Assembly (NCBI GenBank): GCA_030268105.1
Contig: BSDZ01000011.1
Location: 2,641,001 to 2,705,000 of the forward strand
From: Volvox africanus
Lineage: Eukaryota; Chlorophyta; Chlorophyceae; Chlamydomonadales; Volvocaceae
DNA: 64,000 nucleotides
Direction of reading: 5' to 3'
Shown: positions 1 through 12,206 of the stretch, one piece after another
Numbering within the stretch: position 1 is the stretch's first letter
Layout: every line of letters begins with the position of its first letter
Translations under genes and position numbers: made by a program
The notes under the pieces: generated by a model
What the model was told of the DNA's origin: nothing
The model's input: only the letters and a program-made list of their open reading frames with translations
Databases searched by the model: none

Positions 1-88
1 GTTCCAAGGGCCGTGCGGGAAAATGCACGCAGCTGTTGCCAGTCCGGGAACCTGATTGTCCCCACGCACACACTCTTCCTTGCCGCAG

Positions 89-3000
89 TATCGTGAACGA
101 GGCGTATGCATCTGGCTGGATGGCTACTAGGTGGATTCCGGCCGGTGTGGGCCTCTACATTGCATTCGCGATCATGGCGCCCCGCCTGCACGCGCTGTCC
201 AAGCGGCGGGGCTACTTCACCATATCCCAAGTCATCTACGACCGTTATCTGCCTCCCAGCGGCTCACACGTCTTAGTAAGCGGAACCGCTGCTCGAGAGA
301 AAGAGAGCGCGAGCTTTAGAATGTCGAATCAGTCTTCTTCTCCTTCTTCTCTGTGGTTAGGACGTCTCCTCGTTAGGACAGATTGATGATTACTTGAATG
401 CGTGGCGTTGTAGTGGTCTGGGTGTGCTGGGCCTGCTCCTGCATCCAAACCTTCCAAACCTCTTCCAAAGACCGATGTCCTAACCCTGCTATGCGTTGGA
501 CTCACAAGTGGACCCAACAACCAACCGTTTCATGTGTTGCTTCATCACCCGCCCGTTCGTGGCCTCGTCGGGCACCCGCTCGCCCCCGCAGGTAGCGCAT
601 GCGCTGGCACTCTTGTCGTTCTTCTGCCTGCAGCTGCCCGTGTTCACGTACCTGATTACCCAGTTTCAGTCTATTGGTAGGGAGGTGCGCACCTTCACCA
701 GCAACTCCATCACCTCCACGGTGGCCATCAACGTCTCAGCCGCTGTGCTGCTGCTCTGTGACCTCTTCGGAGGCATGCGCGCAGTGGCGTTCACCGGTGC
801 GTGCGAAGTGGGAAATGGAAGTCGAAGTGGAGGTGGGGTGAGAGGAATTACCCATTCGGTGTGGGCTTTGCTGCGAGTGGGGGCCCTAAGGTCAGGGTTT
901 CATCTTTTAGGGGATCGTCGACCACCTTTAGAACTGGTCGGTTGACCTGGTATAGGGATGGGTGGAGGAGAGGCGCACGGAGGAGCCCATGCCTTGGGTT
1001 AACGCTGTTTCAGGACATTAAGGAAGGGCTGGTCAGGAGAGGAGACCTATGGCCTGCGTGAGACCCTCTTGATTGCTGCTTTGCAGTTACGCGGTATTGG
1101 ATTTCACCATTTTGGTGCCGAGATCTGTTCCCCTGGCCTCCTCTGTCTTCGATTCCCTTTCGGTGCGATCTTCCTCCCCGTCGCTTGCCCTTAGCTTGGC
1201 CCACTCCTACAATCCTTTCCCTCCCCTGTTACCTGCTTGCATCCGCAGATGTCATCCAGGGCATCGTGCTGTTCTTCGGCTCAATTATCTTCCTCATCAT
1301 CCAGCGCACGGAGCTGGGTGGCATGGGCGCAGCCTTCGACGTATGGGGACACCCCAACCCCAAGGCGCCCGCGCGCTACTTAACCATGCAACGTATTCCA
1401 ACCCATGTTAACATCGTCAGCTACTTCGATTTCGTCTTCAAGACGACCGTTGCAGCGACCATGTTTCCTCATCTCACGGCACGTCTGTTCGCCGCACGGA
1501 ATTCCCAGGTCATCCGCCGTGGCATGGCCTGCATGGTCTTCACGTTTTTCGTGGTGCAGTTTTCCTCCATGATCACAGGATGGGTTGCCAGCGCAGCTAT
1601 TCCTAAATTGGCCAAGGGCGAAAGTGCCTTTGGCAAGCTGCTACAGGCCGTGGCAGATCGCGGCACGGGTCAGGCCTTCGCAGCAGCGCTGTTGCTGGCC
1701 TCTGCTATTTGCGCCATGATGTCGACTGCAGACAGTGCGCTGCTCGCATTCAGTCAAATGTGGGTTCGTGATATTTACACGAAATATCTGCGACCGAATG
1801 CCGGGCAGATCGAGCAGCTGGTGTTTGCCAAGGTGATGGCAATTATTGGCCTGGTCATCGGTGTGACCCTGGGCAACTACTCAGTGGAGCGCGGCAAGCC
1901 GACCTTGTCAGGGCTGTTCGCGCTGCAAAACGTGACCCCCATCCACGTCACGCCCGCGGTAAGGAGAGGAGAGGAGGGTAGGGGGGAGCCGGGAGGACGA
2001 ATCAATTGGGAGCCAGCTGAGGAGCCTCATCTAGCTTGCTTATTTCCTCGGTTACTCGTGCGGGCTTTAAACGTTATCTCAGGCTAATGGCGGGAATAGA
2101 GGTTACCAACGTCGCCGCGATAGGTGGCTATTTAGGCAGGCGGCAGCACGGGGGAAGTGGACATGGGGTATGCCGGGGGTGGAGCCGCAAGCTAGCTCAG
2201 TTGATTCTGCACCGTACCTGCACTTAGCGCCTGGGGATTTTACTTGCGTGGAAGAGTGACCCTGACTGTTTCTCGGCTCCCATCACGAGGTGTTCTATCC
2301 TTGCGCTCTGTCCCTACCATTCTGGGTACCATCACACTTCTGCGGCACAGGTCTGGCTGGGCCTACACTGGCGTGGTCTGCGCGGCGAGGCGGTCCTGAC
2401 GGGATTCATCTGCGGTCTCGGTGTTACGATTGGCCTGGTCTTCTCGGATCGTAACATCATGCGTGCCAACGGTTCAGACATGACCACCATTGGCCTCTCC
2501 TCCGCTTGGCTCGGCTTTGTGGTCAACATTGGCATCACCGTCATCCTCGGTGTGCTCATGCAGTTCTTCCCGCAGCTCTTCAATCTTAGGCCTATGCCCT
2601 CGCCGCCGTCCCCAGATCAGGTCGAGGAGGTGGGCGAGCATGAGGACGGCTGTGAGGTCTACCCCGAGCCCTCCTCGCTGTCGGCTGCGAAGAACGCGGA
2701 CGTGGACGCGGGTATGGTGGCCAAGAGCGAGCAGGTGGTACCAGCAGCAACGGCGGCGTCCTCCAGGAGCACACTGTCCGTGTTGTTTGCCGCTGCGGGC
2801 CGATCCCCGTCCGTTGTCTACAGCCGTTTCGTCCCGCGCTACCTGGAAATTGGCGTCAACCGTGACCGCACTTTGAATCCCTATATGTGGTCGTTAATGT
2901 TCCTGGTGCTCTTGTTCACGGTGCCCTTCTACCGCACCCCGTGGTCGTGGGACGGTTACGTGGGGTATATTGGCTCCTGGCCGTTCACGTCGCTGCTGCT

Positions 3001-3220
3001 GTCGGGTATATTGGCTATTCTGGGCGCCCTCACGTTCTTGTTCCTGTGGGAGGACTATAAGCCGGTGAAGGAGGGAGTGCTGCCGCCGGCGTCGAGCCTT
3101 CTGACCCTGACGGCGAACAAACCGTCGAAGACGATGATGTACGAAGCAGGTACTCCACCCCCTTCTGCTGCTACGGCGGTGCCGGCTGCGCTGCAAAACA
3201 GTGCTTCTAAGGAGCCATGA
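89..3220 (+). CDS. Sodium:solute symporter (SSS/SLC5 family), 5' end outside window
   Basis: Membrane transporter that would couple Na+ (or H+) entry to uptake of a small organic solute; the substrate cannot be read from the sequence. Exons with matching phase are 89-275, 592-796, 1249-1958 and 2351-3220, all with AG/GT borders; the window starts in an intron, so N-terminal helices are missing. SSS hallmarks are visible: RRGYFTISQVIYDRYLPPS in the first exon, a GGMRAVAFT/DVIQGIVLFFG junction across the 796/1249 splice, and STADSALLAFSQMWVRDIY near codon 160 of the third exon, the conserved sodium-binding helix region. The last exon adds further hydrophobic helices (VNIGITVILGVLMQFF, SLMFLVLLFTVPFY, SLLLSGILAILGALTFLFLW) around an acidic/Ala-rich cytosolic loop of about 100 residues. 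Family assignment is firm; proline, pantothenate or urea specificity is not. Confidence 0.88.
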
Positions 3221-4296
3221 ACAAGCGAGTGAAAAAGGGGAGGGCTTTGTCGATCAGGCGACAAATAAGATGTGAGGTGCAAGTGAAATGGACATGGATG
3301 ATACGTCGCCGCTGTCATTGCGTCGCGCCATCGCCACGTAATGATTGCAAATCCTCTTTAGAGGGAATGAGCTTCCCTTCCTGTTTCTATGTCTGTCAGC
3401 GTCTCTCAGCATTTGTTTGGAATTTTGCAAGGAGGAGGCAAGGCTGTGTGCCCCTGCGACCTCAATGGTCCTTTCCAAGCGCGCTTGTGGGTGGGTGGGT
3501 GTTGTGACCATGCCCGGCCTCGAGTGGCCTCTTAAGGAAGAGTCACGTTACTGTCTGTGTCTATTAACGTGTGCTTTCCCGAGTGTGTGAGAGCACTGCT
3601 ATATGGTTTAAGAGAATGTCTTATATGATACGGCTAGCGAATGTTGCTATATAGGCGCACTGCTTCCACTGCTTCCAATAGTTCCACTGCTTCCACCTTA
3701 TAATTTATCTGGGTGTCTATCCCAGCGGCACACCGTTGCTCGCTGCAAATGCGGTAAAGCCGGTGTGTTTTGTTGTCCAGTCCTGACCACCGAGATTTGT
3801 TTACGTATTGCATTCTGTGCTCTGATAACTCTCGACGCTGTACTCGCTCGATTTGATCTCGTTACCAAGCCGAGTTGCCTGTTGTGTCGATGTGCCTGAC
3901 GACCCGTGTTTCTTTGTCGCCGCATTTGCGCTCAGGAAGCTGCAGTGTCGTCGTCTGTGCGTGAGCCTGTTTGCTATTTTCCTTTCCTCTGTCTCTGTCA
4001 GCCGCTTCATATGCTGTCCTTTTAGCATGAGTACGATGGTGAGATGAGCTGTCTACTATGAAAGTGATGGTGAGCCAGCGTTTTACCTGAACATAGCGAT
4101 CCGCCTTCCCAATATGCAATGCAGCCTGGCACTAATCCCTGATTGCCTCTCACATCCGGCGTAGTTTGTTAGGTCTGGAAGACAGGACAGCAGAGTGGCA
4201 TGCTGTGGTCCACTTCCCCCAGGTGGTTCGAGAAGTGAGTCTCCTTTCATTTGAATCTCTGCTAATAAGACCTGGCTTCCTTCGGAGCCTTGTATG

Positions 4297-4301
4297 TGTA
4301 A
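4297..4301 (+). terminator. TGTAA polyadenylation signal candidate for the symporter gene
   Basis: TGTAA is the usual volvocine poly(A) signal. This is the first copy I noticed downstream of the symporter stop, about 1.1 kb away, so assignment is tentative. Confidence 0.35.
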
Positions 4302-5148
4302 CGGAGAATGATGTGTTTTAAATGTTCGAGTGTTCCGTTGCTTTTTGGATATTTGAGCGGCAAATACTATTGACTAACTTACGAATCGTCTGCTATTGCC
4401 CAAGAGCTTTTTCGGTTCAGAGGTGGGTGGTTCGCTGACAGAAAGGCAGGCGGTGTGCTCAACTACAAAGCTATGAAGCTACGTTCGGTGCACATCTCCT
4501 TGATGCCTTGTTGGAGGTCAGGGCAAAACAACATTTGCATTTGGAAAGTTCCCCGAGTCGGCTCCTGAGTGAATATAATGCGTGCCGTCTCACATTAACG
4601 AATGGCACAGCAAAATAGGTCTGGACTTCCTGCGGTTGAATGTCCTCATCTCCTGTAACTGTATTCCTCTGTATTCTTAGGATTTTTACATGAGTAAGGA
4701 TTCTATGAAATGTGCATTTATACGCAGTCATGATACATTTAACGAGACTAAAACCCGTCCAATGTAGCGTTACAGAATCCACAGCGAGCTGCCCCTGAGT
4801 CGGGGAAAGGAGATTGCGGCGTCGTCGCCCCAGCTGCCTCTCGCTGCGTCCCCCGTCAATCCACTCAGTATCGGGTAGGGTGCCGCAGCCCGTCTCCGCC
4901 TGCTGTTGCGGCTTCATTCCTGTCCTGTCCTGTCATTCTCACCAAGCCGCCCAGCTGCCACGTCGCAACATGGATTTTTCGATGTCTGTATCAAATAGAC
5001 ACCGCAGAGCCATAACAGAGCAGCAACGGAGGCATTAATAGTAAAATAATAAAGTACCTATCTAGGGTTGCGCGAAAAAAAACTGTGGACAGAATGAAAC
5101 AAATCCCAAGGGAGGAACACTCAGCGGTGTACTTGTATGGCAACATTT

Positions 5149-5153
5149 TTACA
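5149..5153 (-). terminator. TGTAA polyadenylation signal candidate for the MsrA-like gene
   Basis: Reads TGTAA on the minus strand, about 230 nt past the stop that ends the MsrA-like terminal exon. The spacing is ordinary for a volvocine gene and suggests the locus is, or was, transcribed. Confidence 0.4.
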
Positions 5154-5380
5154 TCGCATATATCGATGGATGCTGACATCCACGAGATGCTGTCTAGGCC
5201 ACCTGTTTTCTAAGTATACTCGGCACTCATACAAAGCAACACAGCCTCTCCTATACGGAACTTGGTGGTGCGCAACTCCCCCTTCTTCAAACCGGTTCGC
5301 GTCGTCACCTGGGTTCACCAGGTTCCTAAACCGCCCCCATTCCTCCTGGTTAGGTCCACGGGTGCATCGCTCCTCGCAGA

Positions 5381-6061
5381 TCATCTCGAGCCCTCAGATG
5401 GTTTCCTTCCGGGCTTACCACCCTCCTCGGCCCCCTCACCCCAACCATCACGATACACCGCATCGCACTCACACTTCTGGTGGTAGTCCTCCGCGTCGTA
5501 CCAGTCCCCACCGGGGCCCAGGCTGGTCGCTACCCGCACACGGAACTTGGATTCCAAAGCCGAGATTGCCGTAGCTGCTGCCATCCGCTGCGCCCCATCG
5601 TGATACCAAATGGCGGACTTGTACTGGCACTTGGCCCAGTGAGTGGGGTCATGCTTCTCGAAGAACATCTGTGGTACCAGGAATGGTGGGTTGATACCAG
5701 GGCGATGGGCATTCCAGTTGTAGCAAACATCATATCTGCCAGCTATTTATGGGCCAAGTCTATTTAGTCCAGGTGTCCCCGTGTATGGCAACTTGTCAAA
5801 TGCCGGCAAGACGGGGCCAGATAAACCTCATGCCAGCCCCGGTGAGGCTGGAGATCACCTTAAGTAGGTCACTGTAGGTCACCCCTGTAGGTAAGCACTA
5901 TACGTCACCCCTGTAGGTCGCCCCTGTAGAAGGGGTCGAACCAAAAGCCGAAGGGCCTCGGTGTGTCCATCTCCAGCGCATACGCTGCCGTATGTGGGGT
6001 TGAGATTTGTGCCGCCGGTGTAGCTCACACGCGTCTTGACCACCCCAGGAAGCTTCGCGAA
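5381..6061 (-). pseudogene. msrA-like: MsrA-like peptide methionine sulfoxide reductase exons, possibly a broken copy
   Basis: MsrA reduces methionine-S-sulfoxide in proteins using an N-terminal catalytic cysteine. On the minus strand three pieces in family order are visible. At 6061 down to about 5940, FAKLPGVV then [16 protein letters not shown] and GDGHTEAL match the MsrA core. At about 5885-5858, VTYSDLLKV matches the following strand and helix. At 5735-5381, MFFEKHDPT, QYKSAIWYHDGAQ and WYDAEDYHQKC match the C-terminal half. The GCFWG active-site segment was not found upstream on this strand, the Gly-Asn-Asp-Val-Gly-Thr stretch normally before QYRSAI is missing, and the second piece lies in a small tandem duplication. 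It could be a real gene with an unseen first exon, but a decayed or truncated copy seems at least as likely. Splice borders are unresolved. Confidence 0.6.
5864..5934. repeat. Short imperfect tandem repeat (GTCACCCCTGTAG unit)
   Basis: Four to five diverged copies of a roughly 13-bp unit in a row, lying inside the MsrA-like locus between its first two recognisable exon pieces. The repeat introduces stops in the MsrA frame if it is not spliced out. Confidence 0.6.
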
Positions 6062-6906
6062 CTAAGCTTCCTGAGGAAAGAGGCACGAAGTGGCAAACCA
6101 AGAAACGGAACGGATGGCTAGAAGACAGAGACCTTTGTAAACACATATAAGATACAAACATTTGTGCAACCCATTACTAATGCTGAAAGAATGGCCTGAG
6201 CAACAGGCCAAGCAACATGTCTGAAGTATTTCTGTCCCTTTCCATCCCCCGATGTGCACTGATTGTCCTGATATAATGTTGTGATACTATAGTATTTTTA
6301 TAAATGGCGAGAGCTACCGGATGCCAAAATCAGTCGAGCGCAAACGTAGCAACTTCAAGTTGAGGGCAACTTCAAGTTGAGTCAAGAGGGCTCTGCGCCA
6401 CTCAATTTGGCACCACCGCCACTCGAAGACGTCGCAAAAGTACTAGTGTGTACAGAAACTTGTGAATAAGAATGCAATTGCACAATGAACGTGTTGCTCG
6501 TCTTCGGAAGAACAAGACACGCGGATGTGGTGCGAGCACCGCTGTGGCCAATGCGCGTCGCGCCGTGGCCACGCGTTGCCAATCTGGATATTGCCATGAG
6601 TGCATTTAAATTCATATCTTGAAGTTCATACTTCTTTGTTTCAGCCCGCATCTCCCGTAGTTCGTACGGTACGTACGAGATTTGTCGGACGTGCCCAGAA
6701 CACCGTGCATTTACGTCCGAAGCACAATCTACTGAGCTATGCCAGTCCCATGTCAACACGACAAACAAGCGACGCTTCAAAGACTTAATTACCAAAACGG
6801 GCGCTCATTTCGTGGGGAATTCCCAGCCCGTACCGGCACGGTACGGTTGTGGCATTTGGATGACGCCATTTTGCATCACAATCACAATTCGTTAACTTAA
6901 ACTCTC
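6062..6906. other. Intergenic between the MsrA-like locus and the secreted-protein gene
   Basis: No supported gene. Frames of up to 137 codons exist on the minus strand but show no motif or credible splice sites. The stretch just before 6907 presumably holds the promoter of the next gene; no clear TATA box or other element is visible. Confidence 0.5.
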
Positions 6907-9900
6907 ATGGTGGAACCTGCCGTCGAAAGGCCTTATTTCGGCACAGGCGCCTTGCCACGATCTATATCTCAAGCGTTGCTGGTGTTGCTACTGGGCTTTT
7001 CAAGTCTGGGACGCAGCAGCACTGCCGCATCGGGCCCCGTAATGCCTGGGGCGAGGCACCCTGCAACGCAGCAGCTGTCACTGGCGACAATCGCGGACAC
7101 TGGGGCTGCACGCGGCCCGCGCAGTACCGTTCAGCAGGGGCCGCACGTGGAAGACAGCATAGGCACTGGCGATCTGGGCAACGGCATAGCACGCAGCACG
7201 AAACTCAGCGATGGCGACCAAACCCCTCTGCAGCGGCAAACAAGCGTCAGCACCGATGGCGGTATCACAGTCCAAGGCGTAATCGGAGGCGCTGGGGTGG
7301 GAGGTTTTGGTAGCAGCGGCGGCAGCGGCAGTAGCAGCAGCAGTATTGGTGGTGACAGCAGCGGCAGCGATGGTGGCGGCAGCGCTGGCAGCGGCAATGG
7401 TGGCAGTAGCGGAGGCGGCGCCACGACTGGTGGCAGTGATGGCGCGAGTGTTGATACGGGAAGTAATGGCACACGATACGATAGGAGGCCCCTGGGCGGC
7501 TTCTCGACTCGTGCCTTTCCAACCTATCCCATCCCTATCACCTTCGGCGGCTTCCCCTATGGCTTCGGCGGTCTGTCTGTCACCACTCCGGGCCAACTGG
7601 ACGACCTGATCATCCGCGCCATCTTCAACCGGTGGGGGTTGAGTCATGCGTGTCAGGAGGTGGTCTCAAGAGGTTTAGCTTCTCGCAGTCTTACCCGAGA
7701 GTCTCAATCCTAGCTAGTTAGGAACCTGACCCAACCAGGGGAATGAGCGCTTTAGGCTCGGCGTGAGGCTTATCAGCGCTGTGGTGCTGGTGCTGGTGCT
7801 GGTGCCCTCATCGAAGTATGGCTGATAATTGCATTCCTCAATCACAAAAATGTGGCCTCACATGACACTTTCAGATATCCATCCGTACCTTCATGTCACT
7901 ATCGTCATCCGCTGTACCCTCCGCGCTGACATCTCACCCAATCCGACTTCTGTAAACTGAACCCCCGCCAGCCTTTTCAACTTTCCATTTTATGGCTATT
8001 TCTCCGAGTCCATACCGAATCAGTTGACCCGTCCCATCGAGCTGCTGCCGCCGCCACTGCGCTCCCGCCTTGACCGTACAGTCGTTACGCCCGTGGGGTA
8101 CGACGTTCTCGACAGGTGCGGTTCATACATTTATCAACTGACCATACAAATAAAATGTCGTATTTCGGCCGTATCGTCCTTTCATGTGTTTTGCGGGTCG
8201 GTTACGTGGCGCCCCTTCGTTACGCTATCTGCGTCTCACACCACGGCACCACAAGTACCTATCCATCAATCATTCCCCCTGCAAACCAACTAACGAGTCC
8301 TCCCGCCCGGGCCTTTCCCACTGCTCACACGAGATGTCCCTCTTCCCCCCTAACCGGCCTGCAGGCTGTCAGCACTCCTCATTACGCCTCCCGCAGGTGA
8401 GCCAGGCGAGCTCATCCCCGCCGGCTGCATCGGCCCAGTCTTCAGCTTCGGCGTGCGAGGGGGCAACTGCTCCGTCTCACCGACTGATGGCTCCGTCACC
8501 TGCACTCAGCCATCTGTTCAGCTGACTGCATCGCCAATCACATGTAACCTCCCTTACAGATCAGGATGCACTGTGACTGGGATCCTGTACCGCAAGCAGG
8601 TTCCGCTGGGCCCACGGGCCGGTGGCTACGTGGGCCCCTCGCCCGGGGTGTACCAGGCGGGTGTGGGGCTCAACCTAACCCGGGTGTGGCTGGGCTTCAA
8701 CCTCAATGCAAGGAAAATCTTGCAGGAGTTCGGCGTTATACGGTGGGAGGGAGGGTGGGAGGGAGGGAGGGAGGGAGGGAGGGAGGGAGGGAGGGAGGGA
8801 GGGAGGGAGGGAGGGATAGGGAGGGAGGGAGGGAGGGAGGGAGGGAGGGAGGGAGGGAGGGAGGGAGGGAGGGAGGGAGGGAGGGAGGGAGGGAGGGAGG
8901 GAGGGAGGGAGGGAGGGAGGGAGGGAGGGAGGGAGGGAGGGAGGGAGGGAGGGAGGGAGGGAGGGATAGGGAGGGAGGGATAGGGAGGGAGGGATAGGGA
9001 GGGAGGGATAGGGAGGGAGGGATAGGGAGGGAGGGATAGGGAGGGAGGGATAGGGAGGGAGGGATAGGGAGGGAGGGATAGGGAGGGAGGGATAGGGAGG
9101 GAGGGATAGGGAGGGAGGGATAGGGAGGGAGGGATAGGGAGGGAGGGATAGGGAGGGAGGGATAGGGAGGGAGGGATAGGGAGGGAGGGATAGGGAGGGA
9201 GGGATAGGGAGGGAGGGATAGGGAGGGAGGGATAGGGAGGGAGGGATAGGGAGGGAGGGATAGGGAGGGAGGGATAGGGAGGGAGGGATAGGGAGGGAGG
9301 GATAGGGAGGGAGGGATAGGGAGGGAGGGATAGGGAGGGAGGGATAGGGAGGGAGGGATAGGGAGGGAGGGATAGGGAGGGAGGGATAGGGAGGGAGGGA
9401 TAGGGAGGGAGGGAGGGATAGGGAGGGAGGGAGGGATAGGGAGGGAGGGAGGGATAGGGAGGGAGGGAGGGAGGGATGGGGAGGGAGGGAGGGAGAGGGA
9501 GGGAGGGAGGGGGAGGGAGGGAGGGAGAGGGAGGGGGAGGGAGGGAGGGATAGGGAGGGAGGGAGGGAGGGCGGGGGAGGGATAGGGAGGGCGGGATAGG
9601 GAGGGAGGGATAGGGAGGGAGGGATAGGGAGGGAGGGATAGGGAGGGAGGGATAGGGAGGGAGGGATGGGGAGGGAGGGAGGGGGAGGGAGGGATGGGGA
9701 GGGAGGGAGGGATAGGGAGGGAGGGATAGGGAGAGGGAGGGAGGGATGGGGAGGGAGGGATAGGGAGGGAGGGATAGGGAGGGAGGGATAGGGAGGGAGG
9801 GATAGGGAGGGAGGGAGGGGGAGGGAGGGAGGGATAGGGAGGGAGGGATAGGGAGGGAGGGATAGGGAGGGAGGGATAGGGAGGGAGGGAGGGGGAGGGA

Positions 9901-11938
9901 GGGAGGGAGGGATAGGAAGGGAGGGATAGGGAGGGAGGGAGGGAGGGAGGGTCTGTGACACCTCAACTCCGCATCTCCAGAGGCCCTTGCGAAACCTCAC
10001 TCCCGTGCGCGGCCCATAGCTTAGCATTCTTCCAACTCCCTTGAGAGACCTTCACTAGCGGATTGAAATTCCCCTTGGCCGCCCTCCCTCCTTCCTTGCA
10101 TGTGTGCCGGTTTCCTCACCCCCACCTCTATCCTCAGGTGGTACGCCTACCTGGTTCAGTTTCTGTCTTTTGAGCTGAGTCGGGTGGCGCGGGCGCTGGT
10201 GAGCCCCGAGGCGCCCCCGGGCTGGCAAGCGCTGCTGAACCAGACCAGGAACGGCGGGAACGGAAAGGGAAAGCAGAGGAATGGAAGCGGAGCAGGTGCA
10301 GGTGGAGGCGGAGGTGCAGCTGCAGGTGGCGGTGGCGGTGGAGGCGGAGGCGGAGGTGGTGGAGGTGGCGGGGACGAGGGTCGCTCTCGGGCAGCGACTA
10401 TCCCCGGCGGCTCTGGTGGCACTCCTGCTGCCGCCGCAGCTACCAACGCGGATACCAGTGGAATCGGGCTGACCGGATTTCGTGGCAGCAATATGGCCGT
10501 CGACGGTGAAGAGGAAACCGGCACATCCGGGTCGAAGATGCGCCAAAGTGCTGGCCAGGCGTTTGGGAGCAGCGGACGGCAAACGACGACAGGAGACGAG
10601 CTCACTGCGGGTGGGACCCATGACAGCGACGGCAGATCGCCTCCGCCACATCCCCTCACCGCCGACGCGGCTTTAAGCAACGACAGTCCAGAGATTGCAC
10701 CGGCGGAGGTCTGGATCGTAAATAGACATGCCCCGGAATCGGCCCGACCAGATGCCGCCTTCAACCTCCGCCTGGATGATTCCGCCAGCCGGGGCGACGG
10801 CAATGCCGGTGGTCGCGGAGGCGGGGCCTCTCTGAGCGACGTGCTCTCAAAGGCCTCCCGGCTGTCAGCCTGGCGCAGTGACGCCACCCGGCTGCGGCTC
10901 TTAGCAGAGAACCTCCTGGCAGGTCGCCGACAGGCGGGGCCAAGTACGACAACCCAGCGGTCGTTTGCCGGCGGCTATGGTAGTGGTGGTGGTGGTGGTG
11001 GCGGTGGCGGCGATGGTGGTGGCGGTGGCGGTGGCGATGTTGATGGTAGTGGTGGTGGTGGTGGTGGTGGTGGTGACCAGTACGCACAGAGTACATTGGG
11101 TGGGACCTTCAACATGCGCGGAGACTCACCGGAGACACTCCTTGGGCAACCGGAGCGGGATGCGGTGGGCCGCCGTGTGACCCGTGGGTCAGCGGCGTCG
11201 GACGCGGTCCTGTCGGACCTGGAGGGGGATTTGTGGCGGCAGATAAACGATGCGGCCGCGCTGAGCCGCGCGGGTGTTCCAACGGGGACGGCAGGACTCA
11301 GGGAAAAGGCCCTCGGCGGTAGTACGGCACGCGGGAGGGACCTGGGGCCGCTGGTGGCGGGCCGGGATACGACAGCTGCAGGTAGATGGGATGGATCCGG
11401 TACTGCATCCGATACAGCAGGCCTAGGAGCTGGTGGCTCCGGGTCAGCGGAGGGCTCACGGCCGGGGGCGATTCCTCCCTTGCGGTTGGCGCTGCTGCAG
11501 GCGATGGGCATTACGCCTGATCAAGTGCAGGTCGCGGGCTCGCTTGGCGGTTTCGAGGGGGTAGACAGAACTCCGGGACGGCGGGACGCAAGTGCGCAGT
11601 CGCGGGGCGGCCGGAGCCCCAGGCAGTCCTCGATGGCGTCGGGGTCCAGTGGCAGAGAGGACGGGTTGCGGGGGCTGTTGCGGGCTGCACTGGGCCGTGC
11701 GCTGGCGGGCGAAGGCGACCAAGGGGCATGGGACACAATCATGCAGCAGCAGCAAGAACAGATGTTTGTGGAGCAGCAGGGGTATCATCAGGGGTTCAAG
11801 AAGGAGCGATCGCAGCAGGGCCTGGAGGATGCTATGGCGGGTTGGGATGGCGGAGAAGTAAAGGGGCTTGCACGCAACGAGGTCGCAGATAGAAGTCAGC
11901 AGGACCTTATGAATTGGATCCAGGATGAATATGTTTGA
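6907..11938 (+). CDS. Unrecognised Gly/Ser-rich protein with N-terminal signal segment
   Basis: Function not recognised. Three exons join in phase: 6907-7631, 8365-8742 and 10138-11938, giving about 967 residues. The N-terminus has a hydrophobic run (SQALLVLLLGF) at residues 21-31 after a short basic stretch, which looks like a signal peptide or anchor. Residues 125-185 are a Gly/Ser linker. The second exon is more conserved-looking and Cys-containing (AGCIGPVFSFGVRGGNCSV, then three more Cys within 35 residues). The third exon starts with an amphipathic segment (WYAYLVQFLSFELSRVARAL) and then has polyglycine tracts, separated by charged stretches, and a Gln-rich C-terminus ending in DLMNWIQDEYV. 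An alternative internal exon at 8024-8115 (TRPIELLPPPLRSRLDRTVV) is possible but does not fit the splice phase. Extracellular or cell-wall location is an inference from the signal and the linkers. Confidence 0.6.
8743..9951 (+). repeat. Purine-rich minisatellite: GGGA tracts and a 14-bp GGGAGGGAGGGATA array
   Basis: About 1.2 kb of almost pure G/A on the coding strand. Pure GGGA repeats run to about 8965, broken once by ATA near 8817. A regular 14-bp unit GGGAGGGAGGGATA follows to about 9410. Variant units containing GGGGA and GAGAGGGA continue to 9951. The array lies entirely inside the second intron (8743-10137) of the secreted-protein gene. Every unit holds three or more G3 runs, so the transcript strand is a strong G-quadruplex candidate. 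The long Pro/Leu/Ser frames on the other strand are translations of this repeat, not genes. Confidence 0.95.
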
Positions 11939-12206
11939 AATCTGGAGCTTTTCAGTTTGAAACAGGGACTCAGGGAGGCGGAGAGTGGGCGTGCTACGGC
12001 ACATACGTGTGGTCTCAACTGCCATCCGTACCTGTGCTCGCGCAACGGCGCAAGTGAGCACGAGTGACCTGTCATATAGATCCATCCGAATTGAAAACGT
12101 GCCTGATTATTCAGCGCCTGCTCATCACACTTGCTTCGTCGTTTGATTGCCATTTTAAAGTTTTTACGTACTGTTGACAGAAAAAGCTAATGGATATTAA
12201 GGAAAT

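Larger units (their letters stand above)
3221..5380. other. 3' UTR and intergenic, no gene seen
   Basis: Stretch between the symporter stop and the minus-strand MsrA-like segment. Open frames here are short and have neither splice logic nor recognisable motifs. A TGTAA at 4297-4301 is a candidate 3' end for the symporter transcript and would imply a 3' UTR of about 1.1 kb. A TGTAA read on the minus strand (5149-5153) is a candidate 3' end for the MsrA-like gene. Confidence 0.5.

Noticed and set aside
2190..2230. Sequence AGCTCAGTTG resembling a tRNA A-box
   Set aside because: No matching B-box or cloverleaf, and it lies in a symporter intron.
4471..4917. 148-codon minus-strand frame
   Set aside because: No motif and overlaps the probable flank of the symporter transcript; composition looks random.
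8024..8115. Possible extra exon in the secreted-protein gene, bounded by AG and GTGCGG
   Set aside because: Its phase matches neither the upstream donor at 7632 nor the downstream acceptor at 8364 in the required combination.
8626..10027. Two long minus-strand frames rich in Pro/Leu/Ser (about 450 codons each)
   Set aside because: They are translations of the GGGA/GGGAGGGAGGGATA minisatellite and have no start, splice or domain logic.
10281..11096. Overlapping Val-, His- and Pro-rich frames on both strands
   Set aside because: Alternate-frame readings of the polyglycine-coding repeats of the secreted-protein gene.
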